DNA of 64,000 bases from Paramecium sonneborni (GCA_905182985.1 CAJJDN010000092.1:232788-296787), one strand, 5' to 3'. Positions 24,805-36,774 are shown, numbered from the stretch's first letter. Translations and numbers: made by a program. The notes: generated by a model not told the origin, from the sequence alone.

Positions 24805-26068
24805 TCAATTTAATTTTACTTTTTTCTTATCTTCAGCAAATTCAAGTTTTAATATATCATCATAATCTACTTCTTGTTTATTTCTTAAATCTTAGGGAGA
24901 TAATTATAAGGGCTTTGATATGTTTCTTTCATCTCTTAAGACTTTTTATAATTTTTATGTAGTTGTTGAAGTTGGTCTGAGTTATTATCTTTCAAGTTTT
25001 TGTTATTGTAATCTCATTTCATTTTTTATAAGAGTTTCATGAAATTCTTTTTCAAATTAAGGCATTTCATTAGGTTAACAAGGTTTTGGATCTTATTTGA
25101 AGAATTCATGATTTAAAGCTTAAATAGCATTTAATCTTTTATTAGGATCTAATATTAAAAGATGATCTATTAAATCTAGAGTGACTTAATCAATTTATTT
25201 ATTTAAAGCTTAACAAACATTTTAAATGTGTTTAATTAATATTCTTTCATAATGTCTTCTTGGTTTAAATTCTTCCCATTATCTAAGATTAACACAATTA
25301 GGCCAATTTTATTCAGTAGCACTTCCACATAATTCATAAATTCTTTCCATCTATCTAAATTCAATATCTCCTTTGAAGAGTACCTCTCCTGTAATCAATT
25401 CAGCAAAAATGCATCCTAAACTCCACATATCAATTTATGTATTATAATTAGTTTATCCAAATAATAATTCAGGTGCTCTATACCATAATGTCACTACTTT
25501 ATAAGTATATTTTGGATTATTAACATTAGATAGTGTTCTAGCTAATCCAAAATCAGCCAATGTTACTTATCCTTTATTATTCATTAGAATATTGGCACAT
25601 TTCAAATCTCGGTGTATTATTTTGCTTTCATGAAGATATTTAACACCCTCTAATAGTTATTTAAATATGCATTTTAATTGTGGTAGTGTAAAGATATTTC
25701 TTTATCTATGAAGACCAGCAAAATCATGATCATAATAATCAAATACTAAAAACGTTGATCCTCTGAAATTATTTCTAAAAGAAGCTTTGCTTACTATTAT
25801 CTCTCTTAATCTTAAAATATTTTTATGATTCATAATTTTCAATAATTTGATCTCTCTAATAGCAGTAATTGGAAATCCTTCATAAATTCTTTATAAATAT
25901 ACCTTCTGCCATAATTTTTTAATCTTTTGTATCAATTTTTTTTAAAGCCACAAAATCATTTGTTTTTAGACATTTTGCTTTATAAACTTTACCATATGTG
26001 CCAGATCCTACTTCCCCTATCACTTTATAGTATTTATTAACATTTTTTGTTCTACAAGAAACTTGCAT
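24805..26068 (-). CDS. cyclin-dependent kinase, CDK12/13 (CTK1)-like
   Basis: One 25-nt intron leaves 412 residues: a full kinase domain and a charged C-terminal tail. ATP site [20 protein letters not shown], then the cyclin-binding helix PITAIREIK. This PITAIRE form is that of CDK12/13 and yeast Ctk1, which phosphorylate the RNA polymerase II C-terminal domain. The [17 protein letters not shown] hinge also fits that group. Catalytic loop [17 protein letters not shown], an activation Thr in [13 protein letters not shown]. The regulatory Thr-Tyr pair of the Gly loop is present as GTY. Assignment to CDK12 rather than CDK9 is from these motifs only. Confidence 0.9.
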
Positions 26069-26149
26069 ATTAGATATAAAATTAATTATCAATTTTATGG
26101 TAAACTTTCATTTCTAAAGTTTATTGAAAATTATAAAAATTATACTTCC

Positions 26150-26241
26150 AATTAAAGAAAAATGATATTCATTTCCTTTAAATTAAAGAAAAATGATATT
26201 CATTTCTTTAAATTAAAAAAAAATGATATTCATTTCCTTTA
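26150..26241. repeat. three tandem 30-31 bp repeats with palindromic cores
   Basis: Copies at 26150-26180, 26181-26210 and 26211-26241 differ by one or two bases. Each carries AATGATATTCATT, a perfect inverted repeat around TAT. They lie about 80-175 bp upstream of the CDK start and may be a regulatory array or simple slippage product. Confidence 0.7.
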
Positions 26242-26458
26242 AATTAAAAAAAAATAATTAATACACTATTTTTTTAGATTCTTTATTATTATGTAATATT
26301 TAACTAATACTCTTAAGATGATATAAAATTTGTATAAAATAATTATCGAAATCAATTTATTTTAATTTATTTAGCTTTATTTAAGGAAAATAAAGTAGAA
26401 TATAAGGTATTTAAATTTTACATAATAAATTATAATTAATTTTAAATTAAAAAAATTA

Positions 26459-26539
26459 TGTTGACAGCGAGATTTGAACTCGCGCCCTTGCGGATTGGAG
26501 CCTAAATCCAACGCCTTAGACCAACTCGGCCACATCAAC
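26459..26539 (-). tRNA. tRNA-Leu(UAG)
   Basis: Folds as a class II tRNA: 7-bp acceptor stem (GTTGATG with TGTCAAC, two G-T pairs), D arm GCCGAGTTGGTCTAAGGC, anticodon stem TTGGA/TCCAA with loop TTTAGGC giving anticodon UAG, a long variable arm, and T arm GCGAG-TTCAAAT-CTCGC. Discriminator A, no encoded CCA, no intron. The anticodon UAG reads CUA (Leu); this is not a suppressor of TAG codons. A and B boxes of the internal promoter are intact. Confidence 0.96.
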
Positions 26540-26793
26540 TTTGTTAATCATTATTCATATATTTTCCTAATGTAAGTAGAACAGTCTTCTTTTAATAAAT
26601 ATTTTTATTCAATATTTTGATTAAAAAAAAAAAAGCATACAAATTATTTAAAAGTTTAAAAAATCATTTTAGATCTTTAAAATTGGTTCTTTTTACTTAT
26701 TAAAAGATTAAATATATATTTATAAAATGAATAATATAATATAGATTTTTATAGATGTAGATCATAAATAATTAATTTTACATCATTCTATAA
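26540..26793. other. AT-rich spacer between tRNA gene and BTB gene
   Basis: No coding or structured element seen; T-rich run shortly after the tRNA on its own upstream side only. Confidence 0.4.
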
Positions 26794-27815
26794 TCATTAG
26801 TAGAAATGTTATGTATAATTTCTTACATAGTCATCAGAATCTGATTCTTCAAAATCATCAACTACAAAATGAACTTTTCTTCCTTTTCTAATTTTTTTTT
26901 GATGCAAATTTTAAAATAACTTTGTCATTAAACCAGGAACTCTTGTTATTTCTTATTCTAAATTTGGATTTAATTTATGGATCTTATCAAAATCATCTAT
27001 AAACATAGAATTAGTTTTCTCTAATAATAATTGAGATATTATATTCGAATGTTTCTCTACAAATAACAATATTTATAATATATTGCTACTATCTAACTTT
27101 GAAATAATATCTTCTTCACATTTTTATTTTAAGTCTGTAATAAGATATTCATCAGCAAGCAACATCAAATCACAAGTATCTTCGATCTCTTATGGGAACT
27201 GTTCTAATAATAACTCTAAAGTACTTCCTTCCAATACCCACAATATATCCATTATAACATGACTTTAAATAAATCAGGTTTCTTGTGTTCAACCTTAACT
27301 AATGTTTGATTACTCTCAATCATATTTGAAGAAAACATTCCATTAAACTTTGGTGATCTACAAGCTAGAATACATTTATGTAATGGAATTGGCTATTATT
27401 AACAAATCAAAATACACTTTCTTCATTAATCTAAAGTATAATGTCACTATGAGTCCCATGTGTGAATAAACCTTAAAAAGAAGTTTTTAAAGGGTTTTAA
27501 GCCATTTAAGAAAACTCTGTTGTATGAATCACTTTCACTAAACAAGATGTCATTATACTTGTTTCAGGCTTATATAATAATATTTAAAAGTACTCTTATA
27601 TCTCTACCTAATGATTAAAATCTAAGCATCTTGTAATTTAAACCTGTAATCCCACAAAATTCAAGACTATATGATAAAAATGTTCTTGGTCTAATAATTG
27701 GAAGCTTTATTGAATTATTCTTTATCATTATCACTTGATTCTTTGAGATGTTCAAAAGATCTTCTCCAGCTTCAAATATTATATCTAATTAATCTGAACC
27801 TTTCTTTTTCAACAT
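26794..27815 (-). CDS. BTB/POZ-domain protein
   Basis: With introns of 22, 23 and 26 nt it encodes 316 residues. The N-terminal 100 residues are unrecognised. A BTB domain follows: SDIILQINEESV, LHKCILACRSPKFNGMFSS, then FKVMLQWIYCG and LMLLADEYLITDLKQKCEE, the usual order of a fold that mediates dimerisation or Cullin-3 binding. The tail is charged and acidic (VVDDFEESDSDD). The third intron, GTTATTATTAG to CCATAAG, is one of two readings. Without it, a single missing base near 27200 would give a longer and more typical BTB sequence (VLEGSTLELLLEQFP). So either an intron or a frameshift is present there. Confidence 0.78.
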
Positions 27816-28194
27816 TTTTATTATTTCTTTTATAATATTAATTGAATTTGAAATATTGGTTTATAATTAATAAGAAAAGAAGATCTTTGAGGATTGATTT
27901 GTGATTTTTATAAACTATTATTATTTTTAAATAATAATGGAAATGAATTTAGATAAAATAACAAATATTTTGACGAAAAAAAAAGAAAATATTAAAAAAC
28001 CCATTTTTAATACACACACATCATTCCTGTCTATTTTTGGTTTTTGTATTATTTAAAAAAATGAATGTTATCCAACAAATAAAGTTTTCAATATATCATG
28101 GGAATCTGTGATGATTCTAAGAATAAGATATAATTTACTTGATATTGTGAATAAGAATTTTAGTGATATTCATCGTTATTGTAATCTTGTTATA
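27816..28194. other. AT-rich intergenic stretch
   Basis: No coding frame or RNA recognised. Confidence 0.45.
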
Positions 28195-28769
28195 TCAATA
28201 TGTAAATTTACTTGTTTTAAATCCTTTCAATACATCTTATTATATTTTCTAGATGAAATCTGCCATTTTTTAGTTTTCCATAAGTAGTTTCTCTAAAAAT
28301 TCTTCTTTGTTCTAAAAAGTTTATTTTAAATCAATGAAAATTGCGACTTTCTATTTTGTAGTTAGATTTCCATAAAATTCGTCTAAAGGCATACTTAAAT
28401 TATAAGTATTTGATGTTTTATAATTCACTTTCTCTATAGCATAAGGTACTGTAATAAAAAACATATAACAAATAAAAATCATACATATTTTTAAAGAAGT
28501 TAGACTGCCATGTAATTTAACTTTTAACTCTCTTCCTTAAAATTTATATCCATTTAAAGTTTCAACTGCTAGAGTGGCTGTAAATTCATCATAATATTCA
28601 GCAGTGCATGAAAATTTAACTTCTCCTTCTCGTCTATATTGAATTAGATGATTTACTTAGGAGTCCATTCAACTAATGGGCCAATTGTTTAAAGAAGTTA
28701 TTCAACTTCGTCATTTTTTGCTAAACTCTAAATATTGCTGACATGAATTTGATTTAATTTAGGTGGCAT
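28195..28769 (-). CDS. single-RRM RNA-binding protein
   Basis: Introns of 23 and 36 nt leave 171 residues; the second keeps the frame and is optional. The N-terminal half is one RNA-recognition motif: IHVSNIQSL (RNP2-like), LLQTIGPLVEW, then GEVKFSCTAEYYDEFTATLA in the place of RNP1 and a closing ETLNGYKFQGRELKVKL. RNP1 lacks the usual aromatic pair at its start, so RNA contact could be weak. The C-terminal half is helical and charged. It might be a splicing or mRNA-binding factor; nothing more can be said. Confidence 0.78.
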
Positions 28770-28801
28770 AATTTAATTATATAATTATGCAAGAATAAGG
28801 T

Positions 28802-30580
28802 ATGTGTTGTGATGGAACTAGGTCTTTTGTAGCTACAACACTATAACCACCATAAGTGATATTTAGAAAAACAGTATCTATTGATGTGTGTATGAATTAA
28901 TTGATATCAAGTAGTGAGTCCAGATTAGAAAGAATAGTACTTCAAAGAATCTAAATTAACAGTGTCATTTTCATCTCCTCGTAATTCAGGTTGTGAAAAT
29001 TTTATCCCTGATGAAGAAGTAATTTCTTACTACATTCCAGAAGACAATCAATCGTTTACAAATTATAAACATGTTCGTTTCTCTGAATCATCAGATAAGT
29101 ATTATAATAGATATTTAAACAGAACTGCAAATTTTCCCTAATAAAAATACAGGAGACAACGTTCAATACCAATACCTGAAAAAGTACAAGAGGATTTAAT
29201 AGGAGAAACTTCATAACTTTCTCCAAATTTGAAGTCTCAAACTTATCCTAAAGATAGTTAATAAATGAAATAGCAAACTTATATGATGAATGAAACTGAA
29301 AACCAATTTAATTTCAATGCCTTATCTCTTTAAAATAGCTTTTGTTGCAAAACACTCTCATCATATGAGTAGATGGATCTAACAAATTAGATGGCAGATG
29401 AGTTAGTCAATATAGTTAAAAATTATTTAAATGATATAACATATAATGAAAAACATTTTACATTTGATGAATAAGAGGATGATTATAGAAATAAATTTAA
29501 TTTTCAGTAAAAAGTCTTAAAAGTAATGTGTTATGATAAATGTAGAAAGCATTAGAAAATTTAAATTTTAAGATGAATGTAACAGTATGTTCTCCTATTT
29601 CGAGGATTTCAGCAACTTCTCCTCATTTTGAAGATATGCATATAAATGTAAAAGACTTATAAAATAAAATTGAAGAATTAAGTGATGCGAATGATCTTCT
29701 GAAAGATAAGATTGAAATATAGGAGACAAGATTACTGGAATAGTATGATTAAATAAAATAATTGCGAATAAAAATATTAGAGTTAGAACTTGAGAATAAG
29801 AGTATTAAATATTAAAATGAATAAGATCAAAATAATAAGAAGAGTTTAAATGAACAAATAAATTAATAAAGATAATAAATAGAAAATTAAATATAGACTT
29901 TAAAATGTTAATAAGATAAAATATAGTAATTAGAATAATTAGGAGGGAAATATAATAAAATAAGTAAGTAGGATACACAAAATTAAAATATGAGTTATAA
30001 TTAATAGAAAACAGGAAGAAGACATACTAATTCATTTCATGAGGTTACTTCTTAATTGAATGGTAATAAGTTAATGATTGTTAACAGTAGTACAATTAGT
30101 TCTTAATAATCTCCTAAGAATATGTAAATATAGAATAATTAGAAAATTGAAAATTCTGATAATACAATTTATTTTGGATCTATTATAAAAGATAAGAAAT
30201 AAGGATATGGTAATTTAAAGAAGGGTGATAAGAAACTTTATATGGGTAAGAATGAAATGGATAAATTTAGGTTTTTGGAAGGATGATAATTTCAATGGAT
30301 TTGGTCATTTGAATAATGAAAATATTGAAGAAGGAATTATTGATGTGTTTAATTTAAATACGATAGGAAATAAGTGGATTAATTATTAAGGAGAATTTTA
30401 GGATGGATTATTTAATGGTTATGGTATATGGACATTTAGTGATAATTCTAGATTTCATGGTTAATTTTAAGAAGGAAAAGCTAATGGAAGAGGGTAACTT
30501 TATTTATTTTTCGAATTAGTACTTATTATACAAATCTTAATACAATCAAAGGACTTTGGAAATAAAATATTAAAATTTGA
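28802..30580 (+). CDS. coiled-coil protein with C-terminal MORN repeats
   Basis: Introns of 25, 23, 25 and 26 nt leave 559 residues. The N-terminal 250 residues are polar and low in structure. From about residue 255 a long coiled coil runs (DLQNKIEELSDANDLLKDK and on, very rich in Gln). The last 110 residues contain MORN repeats: YFGSIIKDKKQGYGNLK, FWKDDNFNGFGHL, YQGEFQDGLFNGYGIW and FHGQFQEGKANGRG. MORN repeats bind lipid or act as spacers at cortical structures; in ciliates they are common in basal-body and cortex proteins. Its stop is 16 bp from the convergent methyltransferase gene. The first intron moves the start to MCCDGTRSF at 28802. Confidence 0.82.
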
Positions 30581-30596
30581 TTCATAATTAATAATA

Positions 30597-32861
30597 TCAC
30601 ATCTTTATAAATGTATGATAATTTTTATGACTTGTAGCAACATAACATTTCCAATCATCTTTTTTAAGAGCAAAACATTCTTCACAAAAATAGAATCCAA
30701 AGCAATTTTCACATTTATAAACACTTCCTGATTTTTCTAGTTCACATCCCTAACATTTATAGGTTTTTTTGGAAAAATTCTAGACTTCATAGATTGGTTC
30801 AAAACGGTGATCTGCTTTATGTCTTGGTCCATTCAATTCAGATTAAGTTCTTGAAAAGAAACAATTTTAACCTAGATAATAGAATATAAATACATAAACT
30901 AAAATTAGTACATTATTTGCAAATAAATTAAACACCTAATATAGGTTTTTAAAAACATCCATTACATTTTGCATCATGACATGGAATACCTTCAGCAAAT
31001 GTAGGTAATTCAATAACTTTAAAATCATGATCTTTATGAGTTGAATCACCTGATTAAAGAAGATTATCAAAACATGCTTCACAACAATCATAGTTATCAC
31101 ATGTTATACATTCAAATCTTGGACCCCATATTGGATTTTAATCACATCCATTACATTAATGATATTGATGTAACACTTCTTCATCTGCTTTATTAGCCAA
31201 AAAAAATATTTCATTTTCATTAAATTCTCCTTCACTTATTTTTTTGTTATAACATTCTTAACATATATCAAAATTAGCTATTTTTTTTGATTTAAATCTA
31301 CATATACCTGGTAATAATGCAATACTGCATATATTACAACTTATTTAAACTTACCATTTTTAATATGTTTCTCCTAATTAATTACCTATAGAAAACCATC
31401 CATGTCTAAGATTATTGTTTCTAGCAAATATTTCAACCTTTTTAGCTCCTGGCATCATTAATTCAATTATCTCATACATTTCAATAGGTTTCTATGATTT
31501 ATTTCTCACTGGACTAAATATTATATTATTAGATATTTTAGAATGATATTCTACATGTTCACCTGGAGGACACTTATATCTATTAATCTAATAATATATT
31601 ACCCAACTAAACAAATTTCAAAAGAATGCATAAAATAATATCCTGTTGAAAGATATACATTATTTCCTTAAGGATTTAATTTAACCCAAATAATTTGATC
31701 TACAATTTCATATCCCCATTTACTAGCCATTTCATATGCTATATTTAATTAAGTATTAAGAATCCATAAAAATAAGAAACCTTTTTTACTTAATTTTTCA
31801 ATTTTAATATCCATTATTTCTTAATTACTCATAGTATTATAATCCAATGAGAATTTACTATTAGTAAACATAAATGATGAATCATTTTATTAACCTCCTT
31901 TAATTCTCCAAGGTGGATCCATTAAAACAACTAAAGAGAATATTAATAATTAATACCATCAAAACCACCAACTTTTTCAACTAAAAAGTCTAAATTAAAA
32001 TATCTAATATCACAATTAATATAAGACTTAACTTCCCCTAATTTAGATAGAATTTCTTAATTTTCAATTCCTAATAATTTTAAATTTCTTTTTGTTTCGA
32101 AATCTGTCCCATCTTCTGTTAAAATACGAATTTATTCTTCTTCTGGTTTAATTTCTTCATCTTATTATTTAGCATCACTTATTTATGCAGTTGAATATTC
32201 TGGAATAGATAATTATTTAAGTTCAGCTGCAGATATAGGAATATCTTATAAGATATAATTTATATATTTGTACCTTAAAATATCTTAACATAAACATTTT
32301 TAAATAATTCTTTTACAAGATTTTCTTATTCACTTCCTGATGCTAAAATCTGTTTTTACTCATAAGATTTCTTAAATATTTTATTAACTCTTTTCAATAT
32401 AAGTCTTCTTTTGTATTATTCTTCATCAGATGAATCCTCAATTTCTAAGCGTTTATGTGTTCTTTTAAACTTTTTAGACTTCTTGGCTTTTAATTTTGGA
32501 TCAAAATCTGATGAGTTATCAGATTCAAAGACTAATTATTGACAGGATATTGTTTATTATTTGATCAAAGTAGGTTCTTAAACTTGCTGAACTTCTTCAC
32601 GAGGTGGAGTTTATAGTTCAGCATTCTTCTTTTTATAACTATGCTTATTCTAAATGATTTTTTTATGTTAAATTTAAGGAATAGTTAAAAGTGCTAAGAC
32701 TAAAAGAACTAAGAACCTGGACCGCCAGTTTGCTTACGTTCCCGCTTGTTATACACTAGATTATCAAGATTGATCTATTTTAATCCAGTCTTTTGTTTTT
32801 AGACATTTTTTTAACCATCCTAAACCACTTTAACATCACTACTCTTTTCTTGGTCAGTCAT
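30597..32861 (-). CDS. MT-A70 N6-adenine methyltransferase fused to ZZ zinc fingers
   Basis: Introns of 23, 29, 26, 23 and 22 nt leave 713 residues. An N-terminal basic, acidic and Ser-rich region (to about residue 190) precedes an MT-A70 domain with VVLMDPPWRIKGG; the DPPW at about residue 290 is the catalytic tetrad of METTL3-type enzymes that methylate adenine N6 in RNA or DNA. Other family marks are FLFLWILNTQL, WVKLNP and RHGWFSIGNQL. The frame continues with no stop or intron into several ZZ-type zinc fingers over the last 240 residues (CNICSIALL...CQECY; CNGCDQNP...CITCDNYDCCEAC; CQGCELEKSG...CENC..CEEC). ZZ fingers bind histone tails or proteins, so targeting to chromatin is a reasonable guess. 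Ciliates use MT-A70 enzymes for macronuclear 6mA; whether this one acts on DNA or RNA is open. Confidence 0.88.
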
Positions 32862-33686
32862 TAATTTTTTAATTTTTTTTTTTATTCAATCCTCAACTTA
32901 GAAAGCCATTACAAATATTTATAAATTAAATAATTGGAATCACAGACATTTTACTATCCTTTTATTATTTATAATGTCCTTCTCAAATATATCTATACAT
33001 GTCAAATCTGATAGAAAATCATCCTATTTAGACACTAAATTAAATCATAAAAAATTTAACTCATACAAGCATACTAAAATAACAATATCACAATTATTCA
33101 ATCTCGAACTTATTTCACAAATCCCATAAATATCAAACCTTATATTAATCAACTAATTCATACACTTTATTAGATTCAAATTCAGAGTATCTTATTAATA
33201 CTCCAATTTCTAATAATTCCTCATCTACTATCTCTACTTCTCTTTCTCTCTCTATATCACCATTTCTCCTCTAACAGTATTATTTACATGTTCAATTAAA
33301 ACTTTACAATTTCTAATCAACCTTTTATTACTTAAACTCAATTTTACATTTCTCTTCATAAATACTATTCATTATAAACACAATAGAACTCTATATAAAA
33401 TACAAACAACTTTTTTATTATTCACTATAAATAACTCCATTCCATTAAATATCAAATGGATTAATTTGAACTTAAGTAATTTATATTAATATATTATAAT
33501 TTATCAAATATTATATATTTATAGATTTGTCTCTCTCTATCTTAATAGTAACAATTAATAGACATCTCTAAATCTTATTACTCTTTTTCATTTAGAATAT
33601 ATGTTATTTGATTTTATTTATAAATTATTATATCTTGCTATCTTGTATCATATGAGAAGCTCTTTTTATATAAAATATTATATCAT
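32862..33686. other. intergenic region with possible unassigned minus-strand gene
   Basis: From about 33450 to 33000 on the minus strand two frames each show protein-like runs: one with MKRNVKLSLSNKRLIRN and VLIEHVNNTVRGEM, the other with EREVEIVDEELLEIGVLIRY. I could not join them with introns of the usual size. The region may hold a small gene with an intron I missed, or a decayed one. The remainder is AT-rich with a short CT-rich run near 33240. Confidence 0.3.
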
Positions 33687-35025
33687 TCAATTTTCTTAAA
33701 CTTTTTATTGCTATATTTCCTAATCATCTTAAAAATTAATTGATTTTTATTTTTCTTGTTCTAACAAAGGTTTAAAAAAAGGATGCTTTAATCCATCTTC
33801 AACTTTGATCCTTTATTTTGGATTTAAACAAAGCAATCTTGAAAGCAAATCTTCAGCATCACTATCAAATCCATCTATATTTATTATAGATTTCCATTAA
33901 ACTGGTTTTGTTGCAACAACTGAAGGTAATTTAAGATCATATTCTTATAAATATAAATGTATTAATTTTACCAAACTGCTCACAAATCTATTTAACTTAT
34001 TCTGAACCAAATAAACTTGCCAATTCTAATATAAAATTAACATAAAAAAAGTTTTTAGTTACAACAGGTTTATTAATCATACGTACATTACTAAATAAAT
34101 TATATTTTTTAGTTAAAAATTGTAGGAATATTACTCCTACAGCCCACATATCCACTTCATAAGATTGGTCCTTCAATAATTATTTATTTATAAATACATA
34201 ATAATGTAATATGCTCTCTAAAGGCATAAAACTTTCTGTACCAATTTTATTATTTCCAATTTGATCAATAGTTTTTTAGATTTCATTATAAAGATTAATT
34301 TTTCTTCTAATTTCTTATACTTCATCAGATTAAGGTTACTTAAATTTAATAGAGTGTTTATTTATACTTTCTTTGATAATTCTTTTTCTTTTTCAATCAA
34401 TTTAGCAACAAATGATCTATCAATTTCACTTAGTCCATAATCAATTAGAATTCCTTTGCCTGTCTTTGGATTATAGAGAAAGTTTCCAGGTTTAACATCA
34501 CGATGATAAATTCCATTTTATTTCAATACATTCAAGGCTTTTAGTAATTCATATAAATATCGTCTAATTTCCATCATATCAAAAGTAGCAAAGAAAGTCT
34601 AAATTATTATATGATTGATACGATGAATGGTTTGTATGTAAAATACTCAATAACTATATAAATTTTTTGATCTGTAAGAAATAAGTTTACCAATTATGGC
34701 ATATTTTCTTTGCCATAAACTAATTTCAAAAATCCAATTTCAGCAAAAATAAGTTCTGGTGAGACAGTTGAAAAATTAACCTTAATAGCATATTTTTTAT
34801 TTTTATCGATTTAACCTTGGTTAAGTCCAACCCTACAATGTAAAAATAATTTAGGTACGCTTTATAAACAACTCCATAACCTCCTCTACCCAGTTCTCTA
34901 ACAACTTTATAGTTATTTTTGATGTAGACCTCTTCATCAATAGATTAATCCATATAATATCGATCATTTGAAGAAGGATTAACTTTAGCTTTTGTATTTT
35001 ATGTTTTCTTATTATTTTTTTTCAT
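33687..35025 (-). CDS. CDC7: Cdc7-like protein kinase (DDK catalytic subunit)
   Basis: Introns of 26, 23, 29, 27 and 28 nt leave 401 residues. Cdc7 phosphorylates MCM proteins to fire origins. The kinase order is RELGRGGYGVVYKA, YAIKV, then the family-specific catalytic loop YHRDVKPGNFLYNPKTGKG and IDYGLSE (DFG present as DYG). An insert of about 70 residues follows, as is typical of Cdc7, then GTESFMPLES in place of APE, VDMWAVGVIFLQ, and a late insert before DAEDLLSRLLCLNPKQRI. The start is the first ATG after the stop of the upstream coiled-coil gene, 20 bp away. DYG instead of DFG and MPLE instead of RAPE are departures worth noting. Confidence 0.88.
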
Positions 35026-35044
35026 TAATTATAGATTATATAAT

Positions 35045-36640
35045 TCATAATTATTTATCAAATGAATTTATATCATCTGAATGAAGATGATAAAATCGCA
35101 CTCTTGAATTTGGTTTGTTAATCATTGATGACTATCCAACATTTGTACTAGCCATTTATGATAATTTTGTAATCTCTAGATCTCTATCTTTTATAGCATT
35201 TTATAATTATTCAACAGCCTTCAATAAATATTTTATTTTTTCACTGTCATTAATCTTTTATGCAGATGAAAAACCTTATTAAAATTTAATAATATCATTT
35301 AATACCTGATGGTGATATTTAACTTAAAAGTATAGATTATGGTAATTAACTTGTATTTGATTATTATTGAGATAATTGTTACTACATTAATTGATTATTC
35401 TCTTTTAATAATCTATTTTCTCTACTTAATTATTCATTCTCTTTTAAAATATCTTCCTTCTCTTTTTGTAATTGTTAACATAAATCTAATTTATACTCAA
35501 TCTATTTCTTCACTTCTTCATCAAATCTTATTATTGTTCCATTTTCCATTTATTATTTCAATTCAATCAATTCTCTATTTGCTGTTCTTAGTGATTCTTA
35601 TAAAACATAATTTTATGCCTTTAATTCACTTACCTAATTACTTTTCTCAAACATACTCAATTATGCTTAATTCATTAAATTCTATTTATGAGTGTTAATT
35701 AAAATTTCTGCATTTTATAATTGTAATTAAAGTGTACTCACTTAATTCTTTAATTAATCTATTGTTGATTCATATGTCATTCTTTCAAATTTATACTATT
35801 CGTCATATTATAATTTGAATGATTCTATTTCTTATTTTATTTAATCCTAAATTAATATAACATTATTTAAAATACAGCATATTTTAATTATGCATCTTCT
35901 ATTGTATAACTATGCATATCCCTTAATACATCAATTTGAGATTCTAATTCTTTTTTTTCTTCTAATTTTTAGTTCAATAAATTTGAATAATTGGTTCTTA
36001 AAATATTTAAATCTACTTTTAAATTCTCATAAGCAATTCGATATTCATCTAATTCCTTTATTTATTAATTTTGCTCCTCAAATAATTTTTATAGCTATTA
36101 ATATTCATAAATATATTTTAATTTCTCTTCCTTTAAAACCTTTAATGCTTAATCCAAATGATAAGTTTATTACAAACTTTATTATAACTCTTCTGATTTA
36201 GCAATAAATTATTATTTTCCAGATTAAATAATCTGATCCTTTATATCAATCACTTAATTTATTTGTTCCAGTTCATTTAGAACCTTGTTTAAATTTTGAG
36301 TTAGTTCCTATTATATAACTTTGATTTTATACTTATTTTTATAGAGTCAACTTTTAAACCTGAAAGGCATACTCTTCTGATTCGATGCTTTTTTATTTTA
36401 ATCTTTCACAAATATTATTAAACTCTTAATTGAGCTAATCATATAGATTAGAAATACAATTTAATTTGAATGTTCCATCTCAGTTAATTAATTTTACAAA
36501 TCGAGATTATGTTCTTTAAGAACTTCCATTTCTTAAGAGGCTGTTCCTAATACATCTGTTAGCTTCTCTACTTCACTGGTGAGGATATTTACTCTACTAT
36601 AACACATATTATGTATATCAGTTGAAAATGTATCATCCAT
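35045..36640 (-). CDS. long coiled-coil protein
   Basis: Introns of 23, 25, 29 and 31 nt leave 495 residues. Almost the whole protein from MDDTFSTDIHNM to about residue 430 has heptad-like, Glu/Lys/Gln/Leu-rich sequence with no globular domain. The tail (SPSGFSSAQKIND to SDDINSFDKQL) is less regular. Such proteins are usually structural, for example at basal bodies or the cortex; nothing more precise can be claimed. It ends 19 bp before the Cdc7 start on the same strand and its 3' part is present with Cdc7 in the relic at 11.7-12.4 kb, so the pair was already adjacent when that copy formed. The long open frames on the opposite strand are shadows. Confidence 0.82.
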
Positions 36641-36774
36641 TCTAGACACTTTAGTGTTTGGAGTTTAACTTAATTTCATACAGATATTAAATTATATATA
36701 TTTTATATTCTTTTTAATTAATTAACTTGTGTCATTATTATTACTTGAGTGAATCTGATAGCTTTTATAACTCA

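Noticed and set aside
26459..26539. A suppressor tRNA reading TAG codons, because the anticodon is UAG.
   Set aside because: The anticodon UAG pairs with CUA, a Leu codon. The long variable arm is that of tRNA-Leu. Reading TAG needs anticodon CUA.
33220..33260. The CT-rich run as a CRISPR or regulatory array.
   Set aside because: No spaced identical repeats; it is a short low-complexity tract, and this is eukaryotic DNA.
35339..36201. Two long hydrophobic plus-strand open frames (119 and 103 codons).
   Set aside because: They are antisense shadows of the Lys/Gln-rich coiled-coil gene on the minus strand; reading its AAA, TAA and GAA codons backwards yields Leu, Ile and Phe.
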